A stretch of 64,000 nucleotides of DNA, from NCBI GenBank assembly GCA_039545295.1, contig BCIK01000007.1, positions 441,835 through 505,834 on the forward strand, written 5' to 3'. Below, piece after piece: positions 35,957-48,533 of the stretch. Under the pieces are notes generated by a model, which had not been told where the DNA came from, did no database searches, and worked only from the letters and a program-made list of their open reading frames with translations. A program made the position numbers and the translations under genes. Origin of the DNA: Udeniomyces pyricola (Eukaryota > Basidiomycota > Tremellomycetes > Cystofilobasidiales > Mrakiaceae). How positions within the stretch are numbered: the first letter of the stretch is position 1; every line of letters starts with the position of its first letter.

Positions 35957-37061
35957 CTCCGGCTCTTTCTTCATGCGATCCGAGATCCTCTGATGATGTG
36001 CCTATAATATAGATCTTTTCCAAGCCGACGAACGATTCCGGGACGCATGTGATAACCCAATTCTTAGTAGCGAGGTTCGTGACCACCCATACACTGTGAA
36101 CGAAGGACGCGCTCTGCTAACACCCAGCTTAGCTTAGCTTGCAGCTCGTCACCGCAGACTGTCTGACGGGCCAGGTCCGCCCAGACTCTTACGAATATAT
36201 ATATATGCATGCATGGTTATCAACCGTTATCCTGGCCGAATCACTGACGTTGTTTTCTTTATCCGTTGGGAAGAGTGAGGGGACTGACGGGCGAAATCGA
36301 GTTGGGATTGAAACTTGGAATAGGGGTTTTTTTTTTTTACTTTACTTTTATTTTGTTTTTGAGGAAAAAGTTCATTACCCATGGAGAGGGGAGGGGGGGG
36401 GGATAGCTACGGTAGCTAGGTATCATCAAGGGGAATTCAAAAAAAAAAAAGGAAGGAAAAAAAAAAGACAGAGGCAGAGACAGAGAGAGAGAAAGAGAAA
36501 GAGAGGGGGGAAGAGAAGTGAAGTTGAACTGAAGGCAATTAAAAGGACACGGATTAAAAAAAAAAAAAAAAAAAAGCAGAAGAATAGTCTGTCTGTGTGG
36601 TATATAGGTGAGAATAATCGACAAGGCGGTACGTCAAGGGTCGGGATGAGGAAGAAGAAAAAGCAAGGCGGCATGGAGGAAAATGAGAAAGACGCGACGA
36701 ACCCAGAAACGTATTGAAGAACCAAAGGAGCGTTCTTCAGTAGTGAAAGAACGAGTAAGAAGAAGAAGAAGAAAAAAAAGTCAAGAGAAGGGAAGAAAAG
36801 ATTGCATGCAACGGCGAGCGGAATGGGTTAGAGAAATTGAAGTGAAAGCATTAAACGGTATGAGGATCGGTGCAGAAAAGAGCCCCAAAAACAGATAGAG
36901 AGTAGCAGGGACGGAGGAAAAGAGTGGGCATGAGTAAATGAAAAGAGAAACGAGGCAAACGAAGCAGAGAGCAAAGGGGGAAACGTAGGAAACGATGGTC
37001 ATGAAGCAAGAAATGGAAAGCGGCAAGCAAGAGGAAGAGAGCTTTGGAAAAACAGATACGT
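35856..37061. other. Convergent region, roadblock gene / RAX2
   Basis: 1.2 kb of strongly purine-rich + strand (36400-37060), equal to a pyrimidine-rich 3' flank of RAX2, plus a 46-base CT repeat at 35908-35953 and T9/A19 runs. The long Lys/Arg/Gln-rich frame on the + strand is a product of this composition, not a gene. Confidence 0.5.
35908..35953. repeat. CT dinucleotide microsatellite
   Basis: Uninterrupted (CT)n of about 46 bases in the 3' flank of the roadblock gene. Confidence 0.9.
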
Positions 37062-40000
37062 CTAAAGCATCCATTGGGCAGGAACGGCGCCTTGGTCTCC
37101 CTACGACCCAGACAGAACAACGGACCGAAGCCGGATGTGACGAGGAACAAATTAGCTTTCTTGTCCTTTCGTACCTTGCATCAAGAACGAAGAATATAGC
37201 CAACATGCAGGTAGGTTGAAAAGACGAACCGTATGCGGATCAAGAGCCAACCACCATTCCGGATCGGTATCGTTCAGAATCAGGTACGGCTGCACAGGAA
37301 AATTTCACACACAAAAAAAAAAAAAAAAAAAAAACCGCTCGTCAGCTGGACGGACACATCATTTTGCCACCCGATGTTCGGCCACTGATAAAAAGAGGGA
37401 CGTGTTGTGTGGTCTGCTTACCTGACCAGCCTTGATAGCCAATTCTCGATCTGCACCTGGCTCGGGGTTCAAACTCCATCTAGCCGTGACGATCCGAGCG
37501 CCTTCAAACTCATCCTCGTTCTCGAGCTGCTCCTGCCCCTCTTCTCCCACAACAGCAGCAGCAGCGGCAGCCGCTCCCGCTCCGCTCATGGCTTGAGTGT
37601 CTTCGTGATCACCATTGTCGGTATAAGGTCCGAGCGCATCTGTCGGGGTGGGCGAGGTTGCACCTCCTTTCTCGCTGTAGTGACTAACGATTGGGGCCCC
37701 GAGGATGACGCCTTCGGTCGCGGCGTTGATGTGCTGAAGCATGGATGAAGGTGCACGCTGAGAGGCTGTGATTCAAGCAGGAAGTAAGACAGAGCCAGGG
37801 GAGCCAACACGTCAGCAGGGAACGCGACGTCATGAGTGAAGATCAAACTTGTAGGAACCTGACTGACCACTTCCATGGGCATAATCGCTCGAGCTGTCCC
37901 TCGCGTACTTTTCGCCGGCCAAGGCGACAGCAGGCGGATACATGGCTCGACCTTGATCGTGGTGGCGCCACCATAGCATCGCAAGTACGCCGATAAGGAC
38001 AAAGAGGAAAATGAGACCAGTCGCGATAGCGAGGCAGATGAGGACAACAATACCGCGAGCAAGGTAGTCTGGTACAAAATAAATTGAAGTGATGAAACAG
38101 CCGAACCAGCAAGGTGAAAGTAGAGAGCAATGAAGATCAGTTATGAACCGGGCAGACCAAGAGAAGGAGACGCATGAGAATAGATAATAATAAAAATAAA
38201 AAGACAACTCACGGCGAATGTTGAAGCTGAACGATCGCTCAGACGAAAACACACCGCTCACTGAGCCAACGGACCCATCCTGAGCTGTCGCACGAAGGTA
38301 AGGGATCCATCGCTCGCCGTTGTAGAGTGCTGAACTCCATTGTCCTTGTCCTTGAAGAGTGAGGGCGCCACTAGCAAGCAGCATTCGATCGTTGGCAAGG
38401 ATATCGTTGGTAGAGTCGTCGTATGCTTGATTGAGCGGGACAAAGGAGAGCTGTTCGATGCTCGACGAGGACCCAACCAGACTGCTGGCAGTTGAAGGCA
38501 AGGTTGAAAAAGCAGCACCATCCCAGCGAAGAAGGTAGGCTGACCCATCCGTTGAAGACACTCCCGAAACGAACACGTTCGAAGCATTCTTGGCATCAAC
38601 TACGAGAGCCGTCGCAGGACCAGGAACTTCGACTCCACCTTCAAGGGCCGACCACGAGTTTGTGGCGTAGTCGTAGAGGACGACAAAGACGTTGGCGTCG
38701 GTGTTGGCGAGAGTCAGACTGCCGGCAGCGTATAGCTTGTCGTTCTTATCGCCCGCAAAATCGAAAGCTCGGATCTCGCCTGACGGAGAGGAACCCAGAG
38801 AAGAGAATGTGTTGGAACTCGTGGAGAACGAGCAGATGGAAGGGCAAGCAAGCGAAGAGCTCGCAGTGGCAAAGGAGCCAGCGATAAGAATGTCGCTAGC
38901 AGAGGTTGGACGAGCGAGAACCTGGTTCACCGTCACATTGCTCCCCGAAGCAGCTAAACAGGCACAAAAACAAATTGTGATGTTAAGGGTTAGTTTCTCA
39001 CTTCTGATGACTTCACTGAGATTGATATTAGTATCGACTCACCAGAGAGACCTTGAGAGCTTTCAATCCACTCGCCACTCTTGAGATCGAGCCTCGCGAA
39101 CCCATCTGTATTCTCGTAGCCGGTCACGGCAAACTCTCCACCAACGAAAAGCGTATCCTTCACCACCACGAGCGACCTGACGACGCCCGAGAGACCGCCT
39201 TGGATGCCTTGCTGTCCGAGAGTCAGCGTCGACTGATTTGCCTCGTTGTAAGCGGCGAGGTTAGATACGACTCCATTTGAGGTAGTGGCGCTAAAGTTAC
39301 CGCCAAGAAGAGCAAGCTTGGGCGAGCCCGAGCCCGAGGTGTTGGTGTAGAAGGCGACAGACAGGATTGCGGGCGACGATACAGAATTTCGAGGGATGGT
39401 TGCTAGAGCAGCCGAAGAAGTCGTAGCTTGTCGCTTCGAGAACGCACGCCTGAGAGCCGACACAGGCGTCGAAAAGGATGGAAGCCAAACGATGGGTGAA
39501 CGCAGGCTGAGATCTCGACGCCGTGAGGAGGTAGTCGCCGAAGTGTCATCTTCAAACGAGACAGGTACAGAAGAGACTTCAGGCTCGCCGTTTGTCGAGG
39601 ACAGCATGGCAAAGCTTTGGGCCGCCACGGAGGCGGCTTCCGAGATGCGGCCAGCAAGGAAGGTGGGTTGCGAAGAGGAAGAGGGTGTCTGAGATAGCGA
39701 AGAGATGTTTCCGACCAAAAGCGAATGTGAGGTATGCCACTGGGAAGACTCAAGGTCGAAGAGAGCGTACCCCCCAGTAGAGATGCTTGTCCCGTTGCTT
39801 GACGTGACGGCAGTGAAATTGCCGCCGACGACGAGCGTCTTGCCGTCCGAGGCGACCGAAAGTGACGTGACGCTGCCGTCGACGCCACCTTGTACTGGCG
39901 ACCAGCTCGAGTTCGAAGCATCGTATCGGGCGAGATGAAGGAGAGGGATGGTTGGCTGGGCAGCCGTGGAGGTGAAGCTTCCTCCGGCGAAGAGAGTGGC

Positions 40001-42508
40001 GTCGGAAGTAGCAACGAGGGCGTGAACGGGACCATTGAGACCCGAAGAGGGAAGGGACGAGATATTGGACGCGCTCGAGTAAGCGAGAATGTTCTGGTAC
40101 GACGAGGTAGAAAAGGTTCCGCCGAGGTAGTACGTCGAGCCGAGTTGAGCGATTGAGGCGACGTTTGAGGAAGCAGACAGATTGTTGGAGCCGAGGGCCG
40201 AGGCGAGCGAAATACCCAGATGGTCCAACGCAGTTTCTGTCGCATTCAAGAGCGTCGACGTCGCATCGGAGGCGTTCGAGGTTCGTGCCCACTCAAAGAC
40301 GCCAAATGACCTCACCGTCGTGTCGGAACCTGCTCCGTTGCCATAGACTGTGGTCCCGTTTGGATAGGTGACAGTTCCGCTGCCTTGACCGGTCGTATCG
40401 AGACTCGTGAGCGCGAGCTCGACGCGGTCAGCAACGACGGTGTATGCGCCCCCGCTCGTGCCGCTCGGGGTGCTGCTCATGGCGAGGACGACGGTTGGGC
40501 TGAAGGTCGAGTCGGACTTTTGGACAGCGCCTTGGTACAGGACCTCTCGGACGTCTTCTTGATTCGGTGCAAAAGTCGCTGTCCATGGGTCGGCGCCAAG
40601 ATAAGGAAAGACAGACACAGCGAGTGAAGTTCGGGTGGAGCAGTCACCAACGGTCGTACATCCAGGGATGAGAAGGGTGACGGTATAGTTGCCCGTGCCA
40701 GTAACTTGAGGGTGGAAAGTGAGGCTGGGAAGGGAAGCAGACGTCGAGAAGGCTGAGGCGTTGAGCGAGGCTTCCAGGACGGTTTGGGTGGTGCCGCCGA
40801 TGTTGGTGTTAATGGTGATAGAGGACCAGTCGCCCGTAGTAGAGGTGGCGATAGCCGAAGTAGACGGGGATGAAGGAAGCGTACTGCAGGTCGACGCGTT
40901 GCTGGAAGCAGCCGAGGAGGAAGCACCTAAAATATGACCGATGCAAGCAATGCAATCGTGTCAGCAGACCATTCAATTCTTGTTGAAGCCGTGTAATATC
41001 GAATGGTAAGACTGACCGTCAGACAGTAGCTCGACGAGATGCAGACCAGGTCCGTCGCCTGTCCACTCGAGAAGATTGAGCTGGAAACCGGTCATGTCTC
41101 GTCCTCCGCCCTGGAAGACAAAATCCTGGAACGCGACGGACGCGTCGGTCGAGAGCGAACACGCGGAAGAACACGTGGTGTTGGCCGAGGTCAAGGGATC
41201 GATATACGAAAGCGTCAAAACGTTGTTGTCGGGGATAGAAACGATGCTGTGGGCATGGAAAAACAAGACGGGGTCCGGGCAGATGATCAAAATCCAAGCG
41301 TGTCAAGCCTATAAGGCAGCCCAAACTGTGTTTTACGCTCAGTGTATCAAGATGACTTACGAAAACACCGACGTGCTTCGATCCTGAGCGAAGGTGTTGC
41401 CGATACGGACGCCGCTTCCGACGATGGCTCGGTATAGCTGCACGTTGAGTTGAGCAATACTCGAGTCCCTTGCCAGCCAGGCACTTCCTTCGGCATCGGT
41501 TCCGGTCGGGCAGAGGAGGACTGTGGGGTCTGTGAATCCCTCGAGTGTCGTTCTTGGCTCGGCATCGACGAGAACGCCTGGTCCAAGGAGTGGCACAGGA
41601 GACAGGGACGAGGTGTATGCGGTTGCACCCGTAGATTCGATGGTAACGTTTGACAGAGGCAAGCCAGAGGGCGAAAACTGGGCCGAAGAATTGTACGATG
41701 TGGAAAGGTTAGACGCGTATGACGTAAGGAAGGAGCCTGTGAAGAGAATGGACGAGTTGTCGGAAGAGGAGGTGATCGCGTCGACTGTGCCCGAGGAGAA
41801 CCCTTCGAATGGTGCAGGCGAGAACGAGGTTGAAGCCAGCGAATACCGGATAACTCGACCCTTGTAGCTTTGTTGGTCTGTTGAGGACACCCCGACGGGC
41901 CATGACACTCCCCCTCCGATCCATACCACGCCATTGCTCGCGTCGGAACCGTCACAGAAGAGCGCCTGAACTCCATCCCCATCAACGCCGTCGCCCATGG
42001 CAGTCACGGTCCCGGATTGCACGTCCACAAGTGCCAAATTTCGGCTTGAGACAGTGCCAAGTTGGCTGAAGGAACCACCAACGACGACAGTACCGCTGGA
42101 TGAAGACGAGGAGGAGGCGGGGTCGGAGGAACCCCCTATCCGGCCAGGGAAGTAGCATATGGCGTCGATGGTGCCCCCGGCGGTCGTTTGAGCTAGAGAA
42201 TGAAGTTGGTCCGATGTGGTATTGCGTATGAAGAGTGTGGAGACATCAGACGAGAGGGTGATATTGCTAGAAGCAGAAGCAGAAGTCGAGAATGAGGAAG
42301 AAGCGGAGTAAAAGTCAAGACCGGAGAACGCGCCTGCGAGGGCTACAGATCCCATGCGGCCAAAGTCAATGTCGGGAAGATTCGATTGGGCATGAGTAGT
42401 GGGTAAGAGCGATGACGATACAGCCAGTAAGGAGAGAATAGACGCCGGTAGTAACGAGGCAGCTCGTTGACGACGGCGAGGGGTGTCACGGGCTGGATGA
42501 GAGTTCAT
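37062..42508 (-). CDS. RAX2: Rax2-type cortical polarity marker with C-terminal SH3 domain
   Basis: Eight exons: 42508-41361, 41246-41017, 40926-39043, 38953-38213, 38068-37868, 37765-37422, 37289-37230, 37100-37062; 1548 residues. A signal peptide (LLPASILSLLAVSSSLLPTT, cut near residue 40) leads to a very long Ser/Thr/Asn-rich ectodomain of Rax2 kelch-like repeats, with recurring motifs such as LFVGGEFAVTGYENTDGFAR, LVVGGNFTAVTSS and YLGGTFS. A single membrane span (GIVVLICLAIATGLIFLFVL) lies at about 1340-1366, followed by a cytoplasmic tail. In yeast Rax2 marks previous division sites for bud-site selection. The tail is long here, about 180 residues, and its last 58 residues fit an SH3 domain: ARIVTARWSLNP, DTDPEWWLALDPHT, GDQGAVPAQW. 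The two final exons (60 and 39 nt) are needed to complete the SH3. The start at 42508 places the signal peptide about 20 residues from the N terminus. Confidence 0.88.
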
Positions 42509-43367
42509 GGTCGAAGGGAGGAATGATGGAGGGAATGGCAAGATTGGAACCCTTGATCGAGCAAGGACGGATGGAAGGTGGGATAGTTCGTGTGACGGGA
42601 GTAAGGGGATGTGATGCAGAGAGAGAGAGAGAGAGAGAAATGCAGAAAGAGAGAAATAACGCGGAGTGAGCGCTGGAAGGAAGGGGGGGAAGGGACCGGG
42701 CGAGGAGGATATGGAGCGCTCTGGGTCGTTGATGGATGTCGGTGGTCGTGGACGCAAAGACAACAAGAGGCGGCTGGAGGCGGATGATGATCGAAACGAC
42801 ATGTATGTGCCAAACACATGAACTTGCATAAACCATATGGTTTGATCAGCGCTCAGCGCTAGCTATCCATGCCCATAACATGATATACAATATATATATA
42901 CTCTCTACTTGGCCAGTTGCTTGACACATCTGGAAGATCAAACTGATGTAGTCCAACGAGAATCGTAGACGAAAAGTCGGCCAGATCGACTGTTGGACTG
43001 TTGGACGGTTTGTTGCAAGCTGGGCCAAGCACGCATGGATGCATATGCCTGATCAGCGAGCGCTCTCTGTTCGCTGTCTGCGGTGTGTGTGTGTGTGTGC
43101 GTGCGTGTGACTCTCCCTCTCCTTCTGTCCACGTTAACGCCCTCTACCTCCTCGGCCTATCCACCATTCAGCCCTCGCCCTTGGTCATCCTTGGCACACA
43201 CACTATCATCGAAATCTTCATCAAGCTCACCGGCTTTGCCAAATCGACCAAACTTGCACTCAGCTTCGTGCCTGTGACCAGCCTTCCCTCCCTCTTCCCA
43301 TCAACCAACTATCCTTGCAACGCGCAATCCATCACCCCTCCTTGCCTCCATATTATCATACCCCAAC
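42509..43367. promoter_or_regulatory. Divergent promoter region RAX2 / U2AF1
   Basis: About 860 bases. RAX2 side has a GA repeat (42619-42638) in its leader; a tatatatata run is at 42891-42901; GT repeats at 43083-43100. The U2AF1 side is C/T-rich as usual for leaders in this genome. No separate gene seen. Confidence 0.45.
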
Positions 43368-45264
43368 ATGGCCTCTCATCTCGCTTCTATCTTCGGTACT
43401 GAGCAGGACCGGTCAGTTCCTGTGTTTTCCTTTACAGTGCTATATAGATCGACTCTACGCCAATACCAGGGTTTGACCCTCGACGCGTCCAACCAGATCC
43501 GAGCTGACATATCCACCGTCCTTTCTCTCATCCCTTCGTCCTCTTCCTCGTTGATTCATCGTGCTTCCCCATCCTCTGTCATCGAACTTGTCTCATTGAT
43601 ATCAACTCCCATATGGCCATGCAGAGTCAACTGCTCTTTCTACTACAAAGTCAGCATCACCCATAGGTTGTTGGTCTCTGCGCCATCCTGACCTTTTCTT
43701 TCATCCTCCCTCTTCTTTCGCTTTCTTCTCGCACCTTGCCTTTTGGCTAGCCCCATCCACAGTCCTCTTCACATTGTGCTTTTTGCACTATCCCTTAGTC
43801 ATCTTGGACCTGGCGATTGAGGTGATCAATAATTCTGACCCTGTCTTTCTCACTTATCGTTTCTCAATATTTCATCTTTCTTCAAACCGCCTCTATCCAC
43901 GCGCGTCCTCCCCCTTCCCGGGTGTCCTCACATCTTTATCTTGAATCACTCTCAGATTGGTGCCTGCCGACACGGAGATCGATGCTCGCGGAAGCATCAG
44001 CGTCCCCTTCACTCCCAAACTATCCTTCTCTCCAATGTCTACAACAACCCAGCCATGGCGCCTGACTGCACCCTGAGCGAGAAGGAACTTCAGGCGGACT
44101 TTGATGCCTTTTACGAGGACATGTACATGTAAGTGCTGACCGACACGATGCGGAGCAAGTCAGTCTGCATGAAAGCAACGTGGAGTTCGGATGGGTAGTA
44201 GAAAGGCCATACGGATAAATCGTCAGGTGGAATGTTGGTCATCGGAACCTCGCGTCGAGAGAGATAGCGTGGTGTCACGGACATGGCTTCGAGGTCTTCT
44301 TCGTCACGCTCGAGTCGAGCCTAAACGTGCATGGACCAGAATGAAGCAAACATTCACTTCTCACAGTCAGCCTCATCGTGTAATCTTGTATTGCCCCAAA
44401 CTGACGTGCTGGGCGCCTTTCCACTCGTGTTTCTCACTCCCCTCTGTTTTCTTCCGATAGTGAGCTCTGCAAGTATGGCCATCTCCTCGAGCTTCACGTT
44501 TGCGACAACGTCGGTGATCATCTCATCGGTAACGTCTATGCTCGATACGAGTGGGAGCCTGAAGCAGCCACAGCTGTCGCGGTCTGCAACGATCGATGGT
44601 ATCAAGGTACATCTAGACGACTTACATTGTCTCGATCGCAGGTCCCGTCGCACCTTGATTCTTATTGATCGTTTATGTTTTCTTTTCGTTTACTCTTCTC
44701 CATGTGTCGACAACGTCAGCCAAGCCACTGTTCGCCGAGCTCTCACCAGTGACGGACTTCAGGGAAGCGTGCTGCCGTCAGAACGAGACGGGTGATTGCA
44801 ATCGAGGGGGCCGTACGTTCCTCTCTTTCTATCTCCTTTACTTTCTGGTCGTCTTTAGTTCCAGTGTCATGATGCCGAACGGCATCTGAAAAGTGACTCC
44901 TACTCTGCTTTGAGCCATGACAGCTTACATGTTTCGGTTCATGATCCCATCTCTCTGTTTCGAACCCAATTCTCAACCTGTCTCGCCTTTCTTCCCATCT
45001 TCAGTCTGCAACTTCCTGCACGTCCAACAGCCGTCTCCTTCGTTGCTTTCCCAGCTCCGGGCGTCGCAACGGCTCGAGCGGGACCTCAACCCGCTTCCGG
45101 ACCATAACGACGAGAGCGCTGGATGGGTGCCCGACCCAAAGAAGCGCAAAGAGGTCGAATCGAGGGGTTGGGATCGCGATCGAAGCTTGAGCCCACCGCC
45201 GAGGAAGGAGATGGGTGGGACGAGAGGGACGAGGGCTTGGGATGGTTCGGAGAGGGGTTACTGA
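43368..45264 (+). CDS. U2AF1: U2AF small subunit (U2AF35)
   Basis: Six exons: 43368-43411, 43625-43649, 43956-44128, 44461-44606, 44720-44812, 45005-45264; 246 residues. [20 protein letters not shown] starts the protein exactly as in other U2AF35s. Zinc finger 1 is [20 protein letters not shown] (C-x8-C-x5-C-x3-H). The UHM/RRM follows ([40 protein letters not shown]), then zinc finger 2 in [20 protein letters not shown] and CNRGGLCNFLH. With the large subunit it recognises the AG at 3' splice sites in the nucleus, which is in keeping with the very intron-rich genes around it. Exon 2 is 25 nt. The C-terminal tail is Arg/Asp-rich ([15 protein letters not shown]) but has almost no SR dipeptides. 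The Ser equivalent to human S34 is present (CSRKH). Confidence 0.95.
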
Positions 45265-46150
45265 TTCCTTTCATACTTTTTAGCTTCGTAAAATCCAAAA
45301 GTTCGGGAGACGGCCGGCTAACGTCTGTCGCGGCGGGGTCCAATTGGCTATAACCTTCCCTTCAGTTCCCAATGCCTCTTTCCCTTTTTTGAACCCCTTC
45401 ACCTTGATCATCTTGATCACCTTGCGTGTTCGTGCTTGTATACACTATGTTCAATGGCGATCAAATCATAGGCACATCGATGTCCAGTGCATAAAGACGA
45501 GAACCGATGTATGTGGAAGGCGAGAGTGAGGGTTTTTGGTTCAAGGTCAATCAGCTGATGATTAGGAGTGTAGATCACTTGCAGGTGTCCCATGGCTTGA
45601 ATGGATCATCATGATCACATGGCCATCGAACGTCGTTGGTACAAGCCCGGCGAATCATACGTGCGAATGATGATGATGATGATGGCTATCTCAAAAGCCA
45701 CTCTCGCTCTGACCCTCTCCCTTCTGAATCACGCCATTCCCGACTGACTAAACGCCCCTCATCCTTAGGTTCCCAACACCGGACGCTTTGAATACTCAGA
45801 GCTGCAAGTAACCTCAAGCTAATCCATGGTGTGGCAAATTGCAGCAGTGGGCTCTTCGGCGGTCCAAACGCACGGTCCCCTTATAAGACGCTGGTTCCCC
45901 AGATTCGGCCCCAGACTCTGCTCAGAGCACTCAGCCCACGCAGTCATCCTGACGCCCGAAGTTCCGTTCAGGGGTCAGTGTCAGTTAGGACTCAGTACTC
46001 CAGAGCTTAGGAGCTTAGGAGCTTAGGAATCTGGTTGAGTCAGGCCAGTGGTCAGAAAATTGGGGTAGCACCAACCTGCACCATCAACGTCGATGCCCAC
46101 CGGCCGCCACTCACATTGAAAGTACCAACTAGTATCAAGTCTAAAACATC
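45265..46150. other. Intergenic region U2AF1 / F-box gene
   Basis: 3' flank of U2AF1, then the promoter of the F-box gene. Contains a GAT repeat (45668-45684) and a three-copy 8-base repeat (46003-46026). A frame at 46035-46574 overlaps the F-box gene in another phase and is not credible. Confidence 0.45.
46003..46026. repeat. Three tandem copies of gagcttag
   Basis: Perfect 8-base repeat, preceded by two looser ctcagtactc/gtcagttagg elements; about 130 bases before the F-box protein start. Confidence 0.8.
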
Positions 46151-47527
46151 ATGCTCCCTCTCAGCCATCAGCACGCTGCTCCTAGACCCATCCCATCACT
46201 ACCAGTCGAGCTTCTCCTTCGCATCTTCCGCTTCTACTTCCAAGCCGACGTCATCTCCACCGAACTCAACCCTTACCGCCTTCCATCTAACTTTCTATCC
46301 CTACTCCTCGTATCACATGCCGTTTGTCACCTGGCCATTCCGTTCGTCTACCGCTCCATTCAGATCAAAAACCCCCAAGACTGGATCCGCTTCTTGGGCC
46401 GCGAAGTTGATTCCTCGAGGTCCGAGCACGACGTCCGTCGGATGCCGGGAGATTGGGCTCTCTGGGTCGAAGAGATTGTCATCGCTCATGGTCGTAGGTA
46501 CGGGATCGTCCGTGCCCCTCTCGATATGGACGCCATCGAAAAGCGTTGTCAAACCTTCCCTTGTACTACGCTAGATGCTATGGAAACCTGGTTGGCCACC
46601 GAGTTGCAATCGCAGATCCGTGACCCCTATTTCGACTTTCCCAAGCTTAGCCGAGTTTGCTACTTTTATCAGACCGACTGTCACGATTGGGACGAGATCA
46701 ATAACCGGATCAGCGTGATTACAGATTATATGAAGATCACTTCCGGCGATGATTACTGGTGTACGCGGCCAGACGAGTATTATCGTCTCGAGGTTGTTCA
46801 CGGGATCAGACACACGGCTGCCCAACATGCCCATACCCTCAATACCAACCTTCTCATCAACCCTAACCATAAACTCGACATCACCCTCCCGATCGACATG
46901 TCCAAGAATACCTTCAGACGTGCGTTCCCATCCGACAATCCCCAAATGATCAATGATGACCTCATTCCACCCCTTCATATCCACTACGACTACGTACCTG
47001 ATACTGTGCCTTCCGAATACGACAAGCTGTCAAGGATGTATAGTATCACCGCACCGTGGGATCAAGACGATGAGCCTAATCGCCCTCCATACACTATCTA
47101 CCTTCACGACTTCCCTTTGAGGTGTGCTGCACACATCTATTACGAGAACCGGCGCTTGGAGAAGACCCAATGGGGGAACAAGTTTCCAGAGCGATGGATG
47201 TGGATCGACCAAAGCGGCGATGCAATCCAACTTGATCAAGTGGTGAGTCTCCAGATGTACTACATTCAATTATAGATCCTCGACGCAGTACCGTCGAGCT
47301 TGCTACCAGCTATCAGCTGCGTCCTTTGCAATCGTCTCTCCAGATCTCGAAACTTCTAAAGACTGACCTGCAGCCGTGCTCGTCTTACTCTCTGATCTGG
47401 TTTGGGCTTGTTCTTTCTGTTTTCTCAGCCCAGGTTGAAGGAATTTGAACACGTCGCGAGTTCGTCATCGGCCTATAGGGAGAACGCCTATAGTGCATTC
47501 CTACCTTTTAATGAGCCCCTTGTATAG
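46151..47527 (+). CDS. F-box-like domain protein, otherwise unknown
   Basis: Two exons, 46151-47242 and 47429-47527; 396 residues. Residues 14-60 fit an F-box-like motif: SLPVELLLRIFRFYFQADVI, then FLSLLLVSHAVCHLAIPFVY and RSI, the usual LPxELL...LLxVSxxxxxLAxPxLY pattern of basidiomycete F-box proteins. The rest is mixed, rich in Tyr, Trp, Asp and His, with no leucine-rich repeats or WD repeats that I can see; a cluster such as MWIDQSGDAIQLDQV ends exon 1. Such proteins usually recruit substrates to SCF ubiquitin ligases; the substrate is unknown. The second exon (PRLKEFEHVASSS, ending NEPLV) is supported by a good donor (gtgagt) and phase. Without splicing the protein would end 10 residues after the donor. 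Confidence 0.68.
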
Positions 47528-48533
47528 ATGCTTTTACAGATGCCCTCGTTTTTCGGTACGTCATATGTCGGGTTAAAAAGAAGAAGAAGAAGAATGAGAA
47601 TAACACTCTCTGATACCTCGGATCTGCTTTGGTTTTTTGTTTGAAACATCTTTCTTTGCATCTTGTTGCATTCTAACTTCAACAACGCAACACAATCTAC
47701 TACGGACTCGACGTCATCCAGCCGGCCGGCATCTGAGATTCCGGTGAGAAAAAAAAAAGATTGGATAGCAATATCATGAAGCCGGCCTCCTTCGGATGGA
47801 CGGGGAATGGATGAATGGAACTTCTTCTTGTTGTAAACGTCGCACTGGTTTGGGTTCATAATGGCGTCACATGCTAGGAGAGCAGGGGTTGGTCGTCGTT
47901 AGATTGGGAAAAGGGGAGGGGGGGGGGGGAAGCAGAGGCAAACAACAGGGCAATGATCATGAAGGGAAGGTCCGGAACTAAGGGACAAGGCGTGTGTTTA
48001 GAGGCTTAAGCAAGACAAGGGATGGTAGAGAAAGGGATGAGAGGGTTATGTTGGGGGGAGGAGATGCATATCTACTGTGCCTCTAGGGGCGACAGGGATA
48101 GGAAGACAAGAGAAACAAGAAGGGAGAGAGAGAGAGAGAAAGAAAAGAAAAGAAAAGAAAAAGAGAATGGGAAGGAGCAATGCAAGGAGGAGGTGTTCGA
48201 ATGTTTGGATCGTTATGTAAGACGGGAGATGGTAGTGCAAAGGAGAAGACAATGCGAACAAGCGGTCGAAAAGAGAGATGAGGATAATGAGGTTGGTGGT
48301 GGATGAGAAGGGGATTGGAGTGCTTTGGATATGGCTTTTGGACTTTTGGTCAGTTGCCGGTAAAGAGGCGTACAACGAGGAATACGGTTGAGCCCAAGAA
48401 ACGCTAAATGAAGAAGAGGAAAAGAGGGGATGGAAAGGAGGGTATGTATGGGATGATCAGCGTCTAGCAGGGAGTCAAGGTGCAGGGAAGCAGGATGGGC
48501 CAACTTGGTCGAATCCATAGTTTCAGAGAAAGA
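47528..48533. other. Convergent region F-box gene / chitin synthase
   Basis: 1 kb with no credible gene. It has an AAG repeat at 47579-47593, a poly-G run near 47920-47930, and purine-rich simple sequence at 48120-48170. The chitin synthase mRNA may extend into its right end, where an alternative last exon is possible (about 48530-48459). Confidence 0.45.

Noticed and set aside
36139..36717. 192-codon + strand frame with Lys/Arg/Gln runs
   Set aside because: Produced by purine-rich simple sequence in the RAX2 3' flank; A-runs give poly-Lys; no splice or family support.
46035..46574. 179-codon Ser/Thr-rich + strand frame
   Set aside because: Overlaps the F-box protein exon in another phase; F-box motif and codon use support the other frame.
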